In this document: piece after piece, positions 17,879 through 26,231 of the stretch | Layout: each line of letters begins with the position of its first letter | Position numbering within the stretch: position 1 is the stretch's first letter | Virus record (IMG/VR): IMGVR_UViG_3300041955_000163 | Coordinates: 1 to 37,563 of that record | Direction: 5' to 3' (one strand) | Length of the DNA stretch: 37,563 nucleotides | DNA from: a virus | Notes under the pieces: generated by a model | Databases searched by the model: none | The model's input: only the letters and a program-made list of their open reading frames with translations | Told to the model about the DNA's origin: nothing | Program-made: the position numbers and the translations under genes

Positions 17879-18976
17879 TTAGGATAGGTTGCTGGTAGCG
17901 TCGATGAAGCGCAGACGCATGATGAGGTCCGGGGGCAGCGTGAAGACTAGCTTAACGTTGTAGCTGGTCCATCCGCCGATGACCCGAGTCGGGTCGGCTA
18001 CCGACGGTCCTTCCGGCTTCATTATCCATAACCTCATGTTACTCCACTCACCGTCGCCAATCTGGCTGTTTTCCTTGACTCCGAGCGATATTCCGATGAC
18101 CGCCTCATGACCGAATAGATACGTCCTATAGGCGGTCGCAATGCCAGACTGGTAGTCGGTGGTCTCGGTGACGAACGGGGTCTCGAAGAAGCGGAAGCCG
18201 CTGAATTCGAGAGCCTGCACCTCGTCGTCCTTGCCGTCCGCTCCGGGGAGTTCGAGCAGCCGGTCGAGTCCGACCAGGGTGTGCTTGTAGATGTCCACTA
18301 GGGAGTTGTTGGTCGTTGCCGTGAGGATGTCACCGACAGCGAGCGGGCTGATGCAGCCGACAAACTTGTTATCGGTGAAAGGCATCACGGATCGCTGACG
18401 CAACTCTTGGGTCGCCGAGATGGGGTCCTGGATGGTCAGGACGGTCCCGGTCGTCTTGGAAACGTCAACGCTGGGGTCCACGGTCTTGGAGCCATCCGCC
18501 TGCGAGCGAACCAGTGAAGAGATGGTTCCGGCAAGCCGGTATGCCATTTCCTTCTCAAGGTTCTCAAGGGCAGGGTCGATGGCTGTCTCAAGGGAGTAGT
18601 CGGACACGTTGACGTAATCGCAATACTGCCCGATGACCGCATAGTCGGTCAGCACGACGGGGATGAGACCCGTGCCCACGGTGCCTTCTGCCTGCTGGGA
18701 GGTGGTGAAGGCTACCTGTGCGGCGGGGAACTGCTCGCCGTTGCCGATGGTCAGGTCTGTGGGGACGCTACCCGGCGTCTGACCATAGCCTAGACCCGGA
18801 GCGTACATGTACAGCCTGTGGGTGTTGCCGCTCTGGGGCGGCAATTCCCGGCGCTCGCATACCCGGTAGTAGGGGAGCGTCATCTTGAGGTTGTCTACGA
18901 AGTTGCGGTCGTAGTAGACCGCTTGGGTCTGGGGCAGGTTAGTGCTCAGGCCGCTGGTGGGTGAATAGCCACTCAT
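17879..18976 (-). CDS. Major capsid protein, N4-gp56 family
   Basis: This 365-aa HK97-fold-type capsid subunit starts at ATG 18976. The N-terminal AVYYDRNFVDNLKMTLPYY and RRELPPQSGNTHRLYMY match the opening of the N4-gp56 family (YYDR-x-x-L-x-x-L, then G-x-T-x-x-x-R-x-Y). The C-terminal part also fits (YLFGHEAVIGISLG, near 280). It follows a candidate scaffold and portal, in the usual podovirus order, and is followed by a strong terminator. Length is normal for the family. The SD is weak (GGTGAC), and translation may benefit from coupling to the gene just upstream. Confidence 0.9.
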   Translation of the reverse strand: MSGYSPTSGLSTNLPQTQAVYYDRNFVDNLKMTLPYYRVCERRELPPQSGNTHRLYMYAPGLGYGQTPGSVPTDLTIGNGEQFPAAQVAFTTSQQAEGTVGTGLIPVVLTDYAVIGQYCDYVNVSDYSLETAIDPALENLEKEMAYRLAGTISSLVRSQADGSKTVDPSVDVSKTTGTVLTIQDPISATQELRQRSVMPFTDNKFVGCISPLAVGDILTATTNNSLVDIYKHTLVGLDRLLELPGADGKDDEVQALEFSGFRFFETPFVTETTDYQSGIATAYRTYLFGHEAVIGISLGVKENSQIGDGEWSNMRLWIMKPEGPSVADPTRVIGGWTSYNVKLVFTLPPDLIMRLRFIDATSNLS

Positions 18977-18990
18977 TTTATGTCACCAAA

Positions 18991-20043
18991 TCACCGCTTG
19001 ATGCTGTCAAGACGCTGCCGGAACTTGGGGTCCTGCTTGATCTTGAGGCGCAGGGCTGGGGTGCTCATCCTGCGCACTTCTGCGAGGAACTCATCGTCGC
19101 TTGACGGCTGGCTTCCGGCTCCCGAGGGGACGGAAGTGTGTCCAGGTGTCATGCTCGAATGCCTTTCCCCACGTGGTCTTGTTACCGTCCCCGTGTCTCC
19201 GGTATTGCCCGGAGCCTTGGCTTCGGCAGGAGTGGCGGCCACTGTCTCCTGTCGGGTTGGCGGGACGGGGGCTATTCGGCCGGTCTCGACCAACTCCTCA
19301 AAGATGAGTTCCAAATTGTGCGAAGTCCACTCCAGGGGAGCCTCGCCAACGGTTTCCCGCTCCTTGGACTTCGCCGAGAATGCCCCTTCCATCTCCTGCC
19401 GGGCTTCCGCCCCGATAGGAAACTCCGGGTGCTCGTCAAGGAAGGCTTGCGTCTCACGTGCCCCACGGGCTATGGAGGCGTTGAAGACCTCGTCCTTGAG
19501 CTTCTTCCGGTATTCCTCGGGAGATACACCGAGCCTTGCCTGCAAAAGCTGGTCAAGGGCGGCCTCCATCTTCTCGGGGTCGTTAAGCTCACGGTTGAGC
19601 CTCAGCCTTTCCGCAGCATCAAGCTGGATAGGCTCGAAGGTAGGACTGGGTTTGGACTCGTCGTAGCTCCTGAACTTCTTCTTCCATTCCGTCATCTTCC
19701 TGACGGCGGCGATATGGACTGCCTTGAGCTTCTCCCGGAGGTCCCGCTCGGCCTCTAGCTCGGTCTTGCCCCGGCCGATGACCTTGGTGGGCGTCCCGAT
19801 GGGCTTGCCCTCCTCGTCGGTGGCGTGGTACTCCTCGGTGACCTCTATAAGGAGTTCCGAAGACGCCTCGGGAGGCTTCGCCGAGGGCTTTACCACGGGG
19901 GTATCGGGCTTCTTCTCGTCCTTCGTGGGCAATACCGCCGCCCGTGGCGCTCCCGGCGTCCTTCCGGGGTCCTCCGGGGGCTTGTTTCCGATGTCTGGCG
20001 TCGGTGCCAGTCCTAGTGTTACGTCAAGTGGCGATGCTCCCAT
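18991..20043 (-). CDS. Candidate scaffolding protein
   Basis: This 350-aa highly charged, mostly helical protein starts at ATG 20043 after GGAAGGTGA. It has a proline-rich N-terminus (about 1-60), a long helical, charged middle (ELEAERDLREKLK, then EAALDQLLQARLG) and a disordered G/T/S linker. It ends in a basic helical tail (LRLKIKQDPKFRQRLDSIKR). A long coiled, charged protein directly before the capsid gene with a basic C-terminal helix is typical of capsid scaffolds, which bind the capsid shell through that tail. The function is inferred from position and composition. Confidence 0.75.
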   Translation of the reverse strand: MGASPLDVTLGLAPTPDIGNKPPEDPGRTPGAPRAAVLPTKDEKKPDTPVVKPSAKPPEASSELLIEVTEEYHATDEEGKPIGTPTKVIGRGKTELEAERDLREKLKAVHIAAVRKMTEWKKKFRSYDESKPSPTFEPIQLDAAERLRLNRELNDPEKMEAALDQLLQARLGVSPEEYRKKLKDEVFNASIARGARETQAFLDEHPEFPIGAEARQEMEGAFSAKSKERETVGEAPLEWTSHNLELIFEELVETGRIAPVPPTRQETVAATPAEAKAPGNTGDTGTVTRPRGERHSSMTPGHTSVPSGAGSQPSSDDEFLAEVRRMSTPALRLKIKQDPKFRQRLDSIKR

Positions 20044-20069
20044 TTAGGGTCACCTTCCTTTTTTGCAGG

Positions 20070-20168
20070 TTACTTCCAAATCCAGCCGCACAGGCACCGC
20101 AGCAAGTCCCAGGCATTGTGCTTCCTAAGCTGACAATGGCATTGCGGGCAGATGCGGATCCATTCCAC
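20070..20168 (-). CDS. 32-aa zinc-ribbon protein
   Basis: A short gene in the gap between the 148-aa gene and the scaffold gene. It starts at GTG 20168 with AGGAG five bases upstream, overlapping the previous stop region, and stops at TAA 20070-20072. The product has a CPQCHC knuckle near 7-12 and an RCLCGW knuckle near 24-29, the layout of a zinc ribbon, and ends in tryptophans. Four well-placed cysteines and a good SD argue that it is real. The function is unknown. Confidence 0.65.
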   Translation of the reverse strand: MEWIRICPQCHCQLRKHNAWDLLRCLCGWIWK

Positions 20169-20175
20169 GGCTCTC

Positions 20176-20622
20176 CTAAGTGATATCCATAACCTCCAGA
20201 GGGGTCGTAGCCTCCGGTATGTCCACCTTCGGTCTTCCCACGGGGAAGAAGTCCTCCCGCCCGAGTTCCTTTAGCCGCTGCTCTACCTGCCGCTGCTCGT
20301 CGAACGCCGCCTCCACGTGGGCGGCGACCTGTTCCCTTAAGGATTTCAAAAACAGCCAGCTACTCTGGGCGATGATGTGGGCGGAGAGAACAGCCTTCTC
20401 GTTGGCGGGGTCGGTGTTCAGAAGGGCGTCGGTGAAGCCTCGGCAGGTCCCCTGCACAATCTTCAGGAGGACCTTGTATCCCAGACTATCGACGATGCCC
20501 AGAAGGTCTTCCCGGTCCTTGTCGGTCAGGGTGATGGGAGATGTGAGGTCGAACGGGACCTTACTCCCCTTCCGTGGCGGCAAACTGACCGCCTGCTTCT
20601 CCGGTCTGCATTTCTGGCTCAA
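20176..20622 (-). CDS. Hypothetical head-module protein, 148 aa
   Basis: It starts at TTG 20622, preceded by GGAGAAGG, inside the last 62 bp of the portal gene. No ATG lies near the portal stop. The protein is helical (DREDLLGIVDSLGYKVLLKIVQG and FLKSLREQVAAHVEAAFDEQRQVEQRL) with a charged C-terminus. No motif is recognised. Its place between portal and capsid suggests a head assembly accessory protein. Confidence 0.65.
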   Translation of the reverse strand: MSQKCRPEKQAVSLPPRKGSKVPFDLTSPITLTDKDREDLLGIVDSLGYKVLLKIVQGTCRGFTDALLNTDPANEKAVLSAHIIAQSSWLFLKSLREQVAAHVEAAFDEQRQVEQRLKELGREDFFPVGRPKVDIPEATTPLEVMDIT

Positions 20623-22636
20623 TTGCCTTCTCCAGTGTATGTCTCAGGGCGATATCCACTGCCTTGGCGTCGTTCTGCTCGTAGTTGATATCGCTCTGGT
20701 TGCGTGCCTTGTTGTTGTCGATTGCCATCTGCTTCCCGGCAGCCTGCTGACCTGCCATCTGTGCCTGCTGCGTCATAAAGGCGAGTTCCTTCTGGTTGAG
20801 GTCACGGACCAGCGTGTAGCGGTTGGTGAACTCACTTACCTCAAGAAACATACTGACAAGCTCGATGACATCCACGGTCTTCCCTGCCTGGTGCATATTG
20901 GCGAGAAGCTGCTGGTTCTCAAAGATGGAACTGAGCAACGGCATCATCTGTGCCATCGCCTTCTTGGCAGCCAAGTGCTGTGTGGCAAGGACCTCGAACT
21001 TCGTCCTGCCGTTCAGGTAAGGCTCGGCATCGAAGGACTGGGCATAGGATTCACCAAGCTCCTCGCCGAGGATATCCTTCATTTGTTCTTCATCCATAGC
21101 CTCGTTGATTAGCTCATCCATCTCATAAATGAACGGGAGAAGGACGTTCTGGACGAAGATGCTGACCGGTCCCTGGATACGGTTGGCATTGGCGGAAGCG
21201 AGGAACGAGGCACCGGTAGCGGTGCGCCCTTGGGAAGTCCCGCCCGGACCACGTGTGCTCCCCTGGACATTGCGCAGGTCTGCGCCCGTGTTGTCCTCGG
21301 CTGTGGACTCGTTGTTGCCCAGCATCGTCCAAAGCTCGGGCGGCACACGGGGAAGCTCCAAAACCTTGAAGGCTTTTTCGACATCGTCCTCGACGCTGAT
21401 AATTCCACCCCGGCGTAGCCTAATGTTCTGACCGGGCTGGTTCAGGGTAGCCTTGCGGAGAATCGGCGGGTTGACCAGCATCGACAGCATGTTGAGGGCG
21501 GCGTTGCGTGCGCCCATATCCACCCGCTGCTCCTGCCCGGCAAGCTGCCCGACGCCCATCGACCAGAAGGAACTCGGAATTTTCCACCAGTGGCTTGAGA
21601 AGAAGGGTATCTTGCCGTAGGGGTTCTTCTGGTTGCAGAGGACCTTCTTGCCCTGCACGATGACGGTCTTGCGCTTCCTCGTCCAGTGCTCGATGACCTT
21701 CAAGGGCTGCATCAAGGGGTCGCCGCCCACGGGCAACTGGCGTGCCTGGGCGTGGATAAGCACCTGCGACTGCGTCATATGCGACTCGGGGGCGCTCGGT
21801 GCCTGCACCGGCTCCTTGGGCGTGTCGAACCAACTGCGTATTTCCGCCTCGGAGGGAACGGTCCATCCCTCTTCCCCACGGTGCTCCTCGCACATCTCAA
21901 TGAGGTCATAACCGGTCTGGTACTGGATGTGGGCGACGAACTTAGCCTTGCGGATGTCAGCTACCTCCAGCGACGGGTCAACGAGCACTTCCTCGTTGGG
22001 GATATGGAAGAACTCGGGCTGCCACCACTCCTTGGTGGTCTCGATGGCCTCGAAGGTCCGGCTGTCCTGCGTCTCCAGCTTCACCGAAGCATACTTGCCC
22101 GACACCACGGAGGGCTTGGCCTTGCGGCGATAGCGGACGGTGGTCTTGGTCTTGTTGCACTCGGACCACTTGTAGACGGCGGTGCCGAAGAGGATGGTAT
22201 ACATCCAGCCGTCCCAGCAGGTCTTCTCGAACTCCATCTCCCGGAACAAAGAACTGAAGATAACGGTCTTCTGGCGGGCAATCTCCTGCGTGCTGCCCGG
22301 CGTGGTGCGGAGGAAGAAGAAGGGGTCCTGGAAGAAGATGGTGTTCATCACGCTCGGCACGAGCGACTGGACGTGGCGGGCGACCAAAAATGACTGGACG
22401 TTCGACTCCGTGGTGGTCGAGCCTTCCCACAGGGAGAAGGAGCGGGGCGACTGGTACAGCCAGTCTACTTCCCTCCATCTTACCTGCCACTGTTTAGTAG
22501 TTAGGTATTCTTCAGCTAATCTACAGTCTTTTTCAACGATTGCCCTAGCTGTTTCCGTGGCTACGGTTCCGTCAGAGGCAACCTCCGACACAGGTATCAC
22601 GGGGGGAATGGGGGTGGGATTATCTATCAAAGCCAT
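20561..22636 (-). CDS. Portal protein
   Basis: This 691-aa protein starts at ATG 22636 within the 3' end of the HNH gene. The N-terminal half has the alpha/beta pattern of phage portals: WQVRWREVDWLYQSPR, then VQSFLVARHVQSLVPSVMNTIFFQDPFFFLRTTPG, and the WMYTILFGTAVYKW segment. It is followed by IPFFSSHWWKIPSSFWSMGVGQLAGQ, the region that usually forms the wing and stem, and a helical glutamine-rich C-terminal barrel. Position between the large terminase and the capsid genes supports it strongly. It would form the dodecameric ring through which DNA is packaged. Confidence 0.88.
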   Translation of the reverse strand: MALIDNPTPIPPVIPVSEVASDGTVATETARAIVEKDCRLAEEYLTTKQWQVRWREVDWLYQSPRSFSLWEGSTTTESNVQSFLVARHVQSLVPSVMNTIFFQDPFFFLRTTPGSTQEIARQKTVIFSSLFREMEFEKTCWDGWMYTILFGTAVYKWSECNKTKTTVRYRRKAKPSVVSGKYASVKLETQDSRTFEAIETTKEWWQPEFFHIPNEEVLVDPSLEVADIRKAKFVAHIQYQTGYDLIEMCEEHRGEEGWTVPSEAEIRSWFDTPKEPVQAPSAPESHMTQSQVLIHAQARQLPVGGDPLMQPLKVIEHWTRKRKTVIVQGKKVLCNQKNPYGKIPFFSSHWWKIPSSFWSMGVGQLAGQEQRVDMGARNAALNMLSMLVNPPILRKATLNQPGQNIRLRRGGIISVEDDVEKAFKVLELPRVPPELWTMLGNNESTAEDNTGADLRNVQGSTRGPGGTSQGRTATGASFLASANANRIQGPVSIFVQNVLLPFIYEMDELINEAMDEEQMKDILGEELGESYAQSFDAEPYLNGRTKFEVLATQHLAAKKAMAQMMPLLSSIFENQQLLANMHQAGKTVDVIELVSMFLEVSEFTNRYTLVRDLNQKELAFMTQQAQMAGQQAAGKQMAIDNNKARNQSDINYEQNDAKAVDIALRHTLEKAIEPEMQTGEAGGQFAATEGE

Positions 22637-23111
22637 CTGGAATTACCTTCTCGACCCTCCGTCTGAGGGTCTTGGCCGCAAGCCGCTCCGCCCAAGCAAA
22701 GAACTCCGATTGGGGCATATCCCGCTTGGCTCGGTTGCAAATCTTGCAGCAGGGGACACAGTTGTCGGCAGAATACCCTTTCGAGTTGTCCACCCTGTCT
22801 ATCCCGTTGTAAACAAAGTCGCCGTTTCCTCCTCTATTGGGGTGCCTCACCTGTGCAGACGAAACCCCGCAGTAAGTGCAGTTGGAAACAACCAACTTGC
22901 GAAACTCATCCTTCAATAAAGAGAACGGGAGCTTTCCTCTCTTGCACCTACACACATAATCGTTGTATAAGCAGTTGAAAGCTGCTTCTCCGGGGGGAAG
23001 GTTAAAATGCGTAACCCCCTTGATAAGCCCGTGCCGCACTCTCCAGTTATGGACAGTGGCATTCTTCGCCAGCCTTCTCTCTTCGTCCGTGAAATACTTC
23101 TTCGCAGGCAT
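22620..23111 (-). CDS. HNH endonuclease
   Basis: This 163-aa protein starts at ATG 23111 with GGAGGTGAGAG immediately upstream. The N-terminal half (about 44-75: FNCLYNDYVCRCKRGKLPFSL) is the helix pair that usually precedes this nuclease. The core reads CTYCG (78-82), NGIDRVDNSKGYSADN (102-117) and CCKICNRAK (121-129), a classic HNH with zinc ligands. It is inserted between large terminase and portal and overlaps the portal start by 17 bp, so it disturbs neither reading frame. Likely a homing endonuclease. HNH enzymes next to terminases can also assist packaging. Confidence 0.88.
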   Translation of the reverse strand: MPAKKYFTDEERRLAKNATVHNWRVRHGLIKGVTHFNLPPGEAAFNCLYNDYVCRCKRGKLPFSLLKDEFRKLVVSNCTYCGVSSAQVRHPNRGGNGDFVYNGIDRVDNSKGYSADNCVPCCKICNRAKRDMPQSEFFAWAERLAAKTLRRRVEKVIPDGFDR

Positions 23112-23154
23112 CTCTCACCTCCACTTACAGAATACAGAGGAGAAATGCCTTTTC

Positions 23155-24903
23155 TCAGGCATAGATATCCCCGAGGGGCAAGCCGGTATAGCTATCCACG
23201 AGTATCCCCGGTTCCTCCTTGGGAGGAAGGGGCGGCGGGGCATACTTGCCCTCCCCGAAGATTGTTCCCCAGAGCCTATCCTCCTGTTGAAGGCGCTCGT
23301 AGTTCGCCTCCCTTTCCTTTTGAGCATTTATGTCCTTCGACATCTCCCGGAACTCCAGGAGGCGGGACAGGGCATCGGCCATATCCCTGGCCTTCACCTG
23401 CTCGCAAAGCTGGTCGAAGAGCTTCTCAAGGTTCTCTATATTGCTGGCAAACTTGAGCCTTCCATCCGTAAGCAGAGGCAATAATCCCTTTATTCTGATA
23501 GCCTTGGAGTCTAGCGTATTGCCGCAGGTGACCCACGAGATAGGGGGCAGCGGGATGACTCCGAGCTTGAGCCCCCACATGCCAAGGTCCGTGGTGAGCC
23601 ACTGCGCCCCCTGCGAGTCCTCTATATGGACCCTTTCAGGGTTGTAAGCCTTCATCGTGGACACAATCTTGTAGCCGACCTCGTTGGAGGCGAACTTCCC
23701 CGCCACGAGGTCCTCAACGTAGAGGCAGTCCTCATACCATCTGCCCACGGCGAAGGCGGACTCGCAGGCGTTCTTCTTCTGGCCATAGCCGAGGTCGCCC
23801 GTCATGAAGACCCGTCCTACCTTGGGAATCTGGAAGGGGCTGATAGTGGCGGCGATGAGGTCGGTACGCTTGAACTCCTGCCGTGCCGCTATCCGTGGGT
23901 TGTTGAGGTACTGCCCGCCATGGACCTGCGGGTCGTCCTTCATGTCCGAGCGCATCGAGTCGTAGTCCCAGATGTCCTTGCAGAGGAACTCGCAGTCCTC
24001 CTCCCTCATCTCCAGGGTGGGCGGCCTGCACTCATACCTGCCCGCCTCGGGACCAGTCCCCCTGACCCACCATGCTGGCATAATCCAGCACTTGAAGCCC
24101 GGTCTGCCCTGGACCACGAAGCGCCCGTAGGGAACCTCCCCGAGGATGTTGTTGTCATGCAGCATCTTCCCGTAGACATCGCTGACCGAGTAGCGGGTGC
24201 CCACGGTCTGCCGGAATCCATACTTGGGCAGGAGCTTCCGGCTCATCGTGACCCTCTTGGAAATCTTCTCCAGCACGGCTGGGCTGTCCATGTTGGTCTC
24301 GTTGACCACGTCGTCGTTGAGCATCACGGAGCAGCGCCAGCCAGCGGAACTGCTCAGGATGGAAAGGCTGTAGAGGGATGGGTCCTTGATGTGGGTCTTT
24401 CTGGCTGGGCTGAAGTAGGTGTCGGCACGCCCCTTGCCTCCGCCGCTTACCGGGACGCAGAACTCGGGGAACAGCCGGTGGAACAAGGTGGGTCGGGCAT
24501 CGTCGTTCCAGATAGCCTCGCTCTCCTCGTTCCGCTTGCCGTCCCACCCGTCCACGGCGAAGTAGGACTTGACCAAGCCCACGATGGCGTCCGACAGGTC
24601 GCCGTCTCCCGTGTTTATCGCCACGGTGATGTCGGGGAAGGTTATGAGCCACTGGACGGCGTCACTGGCCTGAAGGGTGGTCTTCCAGGCGAACCGGGGA
24701 TAGAGCAGGAGCCTCTCCCGTATCTTCTCGGGCTGGGCAGCAAGGCTTTTACCTGGGTCTTTGCGAACAAAAAACTCGTCGCAGAGCGGCTTGTGTAGGG
24801 ATTCTATGAGCGGAACACCAAAGATTTCGGTGTTGAGGAACCATAGGTCGCTGCGACAACGATACCTTAAGTCAGTCCATTCTACCTTGGAGAGTTTCTT
24901 CAT
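23155..24903 (-). CDS. Terminase large subunit
   Basis: About 582 aa from ATG 24903; TTG at 24915 is an alternative and neither has a good ribosome site. Numbering from 24915, a Walker-A-like LYPRFAWKTT lies at 71-80 (the usual GK[ST] is replaced by WKTT). Walker B VMLNDD lies at 197-202. The RNase-H-like nuclease has its acidic residues in FMTGDLGYG (about 370-378), VHIEDSQG (about 429-436) and ARDMADAL (about 509-516). These give the ATPase and nuclease expected of a packaging motor. It precedes HNH and portal, as is usual. The frame stays open upstream to a TGA near 25000 without an ATG or GTG. Confidence 0.9.
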   Translation of the reverse strand: MKKLSKVEWTDLRYRCRSDLWFLNTEIFGVPLIESLHKPLCDEFFVRKDPGKSLAAQPEKIRERLLLYPRFAWKTTLQASDAVQWLITFPDITVAINTGDGDLSDAIVGLVKSYFAVDGWDGKRNEESEAIWNDDARPTLFHRLFPEFCVPVSGGGKGRADTYFSPARKTHIKDPSLYSLSILSSSAGWRCSVMLNDDVVNETNMDSPAVLEKISKRVTMSRKLLPKYGFRQTVGTRYSVSDVYGKMLHDNNILGEVPYGRFVVQGRPGFKCWIMPAWWVRGTGPEAGRYECRPPTLEMREEDCEFLCKDIWDYDSMRSDMKDDPQVHGGQYLNNPRIAARQEFKRTDLIAATISPFQIPKVGRVFMTGDLGYGQKKNACESAFAVGRWYEDCLYVEDLVAGKFASNEVGYKIVSTMKAYNPERVHIEDSQGAQWLTTDLGMWGLKLGVIPLPPISWVTCGNTLDSKAIRIKGLLPLLTDGRLKFASNIENLEKLFDQLCEQVKARDMADALSRLLEFREMSKDINAQKEREANYERLQQEDRLWGTIFGEGKYAPPPLPPKEEPGILVDSYTGLPLGDIYA

Positions 24904-25020
24904 AGGGAAAGCCAAGGCACCCGGAACCCCGGTCTTGGACGTGGACCACGGGAGGGGATAGGAGATATCTTTCGTAGGTATGGCAACCTCGCCACGTCAT
25001 CCCCCCGAGTGCCTCGGAGC

Positions 25021-25230
25021 TTATTTGCCCCACGACTTCATGTTCTCGGCGAGGGTCGCCATCGAGCGGACGTGGGGATTGCTGGAATTCTTTGCCTTCG
25101 CCAGCTTGTCGGCGGGGATAGGCTCGCCTTCCGGCACTCCTAGATGACGGTGCAACGCCCCTTTATGGAGGTGCGCCATGCTCCTGTTAAAGCTTTTCCT
25201 TTCCTTTGCGGGATATTCAGAATTGGACAT
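25021..25230 (-). CDS. Small basic phage protein, 69 aa
   Basis: It starts at ATG 25230 after GAGGAG, overlapping the end of the 34-aa gene by 14 bp. The sequence has the recurring phage pattern HKGALHRHLGVPEGEPIPADKLAKA, then SSNPHVRSMATLAENMK, which I recall from many phage genomes as a small basic protein of unknown role. It lies just upstream of the large terminase, where a small terminase would be expected, but it is too short for a typical one and has no recognisable helix-turn-helix. Confidence 0.7.
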   Translation of the reverse strand: MSNSEYPAKERKSFNRSMAHLHKGALHRHLGVPEGEPIPADKLAKAKNSSNPHVRSMATLAENMKSWGK

Positions 25231-25321
25231 TGTTGAACTCCTCGATATAAAGTGCTGCTGCCCTCAGTTTGGTGATGACTTTGCGTCTTCCGAAGACCCG
25301 ACCGGTCAAGTCCTCAGCCAT
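25217..25321 (-). CDS. Overlapping 34-aa protein
   Basis: Start ATG 25321 overlaps the preceding stop as TAATG, and the stop TGA lies at 25217-25219 inside the next gene's start. The sequence is basic and amphipathic (GRVFGRRKVITKLRAAALYIEEFNN). The start-stop coupling repeats the pattern of the rest of the operon, which is the main reason to call it. Function unknown. Confidence 0.5.
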   Translation of the reverse strand: MAEDLTGRVFGRRKVITKLRAAALYIEEFNNVQF

Positions 25322-25662
25322 TAGACCCCCGGCAACGACTTGCCATGGATAACTTCGGGACTGAGTTCTGATTCACCCTTGTTCGGACCACCCCATGCAT
25401 CTTCCAAATGACTATGTAGTCCATCCAAATCACCCTCGTGCTCGGCGGGGATGAGGTGCTCCTCGTGCTCCTCGCCGGGCAAAGCCTGCTCGTGGATGTG
25501 CTTGGCGATGAACCCGCCCTTGACGTGGCGGAGATGAATTTCCTTGGGACGACGACCGTGTCCCTTCTTTTCCTTCTTGACCTTCGGCTCCTTCTCCTCC
25601 TTGGGAGGCTTGGCCGCCTTGCCCTTGCCGAACTCCAGACCACGGGACTCAAAGTTTTCCAT
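25321..25662 (-). CDS. Hypothetical protein, His-rich C-terminus, 113 aa
   Basis: It starts at ATG 25662 (MENFESRGLEFGKG) after AGGAGCATT. It is lysine-rich at about 10-40 (KPPKEEKEPKVKKEKKGHGRR), followed by a histidine-rich segment (IHLRHVKGGFIAKHIHEQ and HEEHLIPAEHEGDLDGLHSHLEDAWGG). No family is recognised. Operon member upstream of the terminase block; nucleic-acid binding would be a guess. Confidence 0.65.
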   Translation of the reverse strand: MENFESRGLEFGKGKAAKPPKEEKEPKVKKEKKGHGRRPKEIHLRHVKGGFIAKHIHEQALPGEEHEEHLIPAEHEGDLDGLHSHLEDAWGGPNKGESELSPEVIHGKSLPGV

Positions 25663-25669
25663 AATGCTC

Positions 25670-25828
25670 CTATTTGCTGCGCTGACCACGGAGTCGTACG
25701 ACCTTCTTGGGCAGCCTCTTCCCCTTGGAAGCGGCGTCCCATTCGGCGACCTTGCTGGCTCCGCCCAATGCCTTCTCGCCTGCCGGGGTATGCGCCCAGC
25801 GTTCCTGCTGAATCGACCGATAAGGCAT
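25670..25828 (-). CDS. Small phage protein, 52 aa
   Basis: It starts at ATG 25828 with AGGGGGAACC just upstream and stops at TAG 25670. The start MPYRSIQQERWAHTPAGEKAL, then GGASKVAEWDAASKG and a basic end (KKVVRLRGQRSK), matches a small conserved phage protein I recall near terminases. Its role is unknown. Confidence 0.65.
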   Translation of the reverse strand: MPYRSIQQERWAHTPAGEKALGGASKVAEWDAASKGKRLPKKVVRLRGQRSK

Positions 25829-25840
25829 GGTTCCCCCTAC

Positions 25841-26122
25841 CTAAGCTTTCGGTATCTGCTTCCCGCCCTTCTCGGGCAGCTTGTCGAAGACGTAGTAGCC
25901 GTCGAGACCATACCGCTTGACCATCATCTCGCCCGTGCTCTCGTTGAGGATGACCACGGTGAGATCGGGTAGGCTCTGTGTATCCTTGACGAACTGCTTG
26001 GCTCCCTCGCCCCCCATCTGGAAGACGGTCTGCCGGATAAGCCCCAGCGGACATTCCATTATGGTGAATCCCACGGTGTGACCGGCGGGACCGACCCTCA
26101 CATATGTTCTTGGCTCGGACAT
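25841..26122 (-). CDS. Hypothetical protein, 93 aa
   Basis: The start is ATG 26122 (MSEPRTYVRV) with GGAGACGC directly upstream, just below a structured intergenic RNA. The longer frame to 26179 runs into that structure. The protein looks like a small alpha/beta fold (PAGHTVGFTIMECPLGLIRQTVFQ, then LTVVILNESTGEMMVKRYGLDGYYVFDKLP). No family is recognised. Translation may be controlled by the hairpin structure upstream. Confidence 0.65.
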   Translation of the reverse strand: MSEPRTYVRVGPAGHTVGFTIMECPLGLIRQTVFQMGGEGAKQFVKDTQSLPDLTVVILNESTGEMMVKRYGLDGYYVFDKLPEKGGKQIPKA

Positions 26123-26140
26123 GCGTCTCCTTCTCCTTGT

Positions 26141-26224
26141 CCCCTGCGCCGGGGGATTGTGTACCAGAGGCAGTCCCACCGCAGGACTATCGTCTCAGAG
26201 GTAGGAGAGAGACCCCGGCGCAGG
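26141..26224 (-). ncRNA. Candidate structured intergenic RNA
   Basis: On the minus strand a perfect 12-bp stem (CCTGCGCCGGGG pairing with CCCCGGCGCAGG; arms 26213-26224 and 26143-26154) encloses 58 bases. Inside are two hairpins: GTCTC/GAGAC with a 12-base loop and AGTCC/GGACT with a 7-base loop. The layout is cloverleaf-like, but tRNA signatures are missing (no GG in the D-like loop, no TTC arm, position 33 not T). It ends about 20 bases before the start of the 93-aa gene. Regulatory element or stability structure is inferred. Confidence 0.5.
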
Positions 26225-26231
26225 AAACTTG

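Noticed and set aside
26141-26224. tRNA gene
   Set aside because: The fold is cloverleaf-like, with a 7-base loop on a 5-bp stem, but there is no T at position 33, no GG in the D-like loop and no TTC arm.
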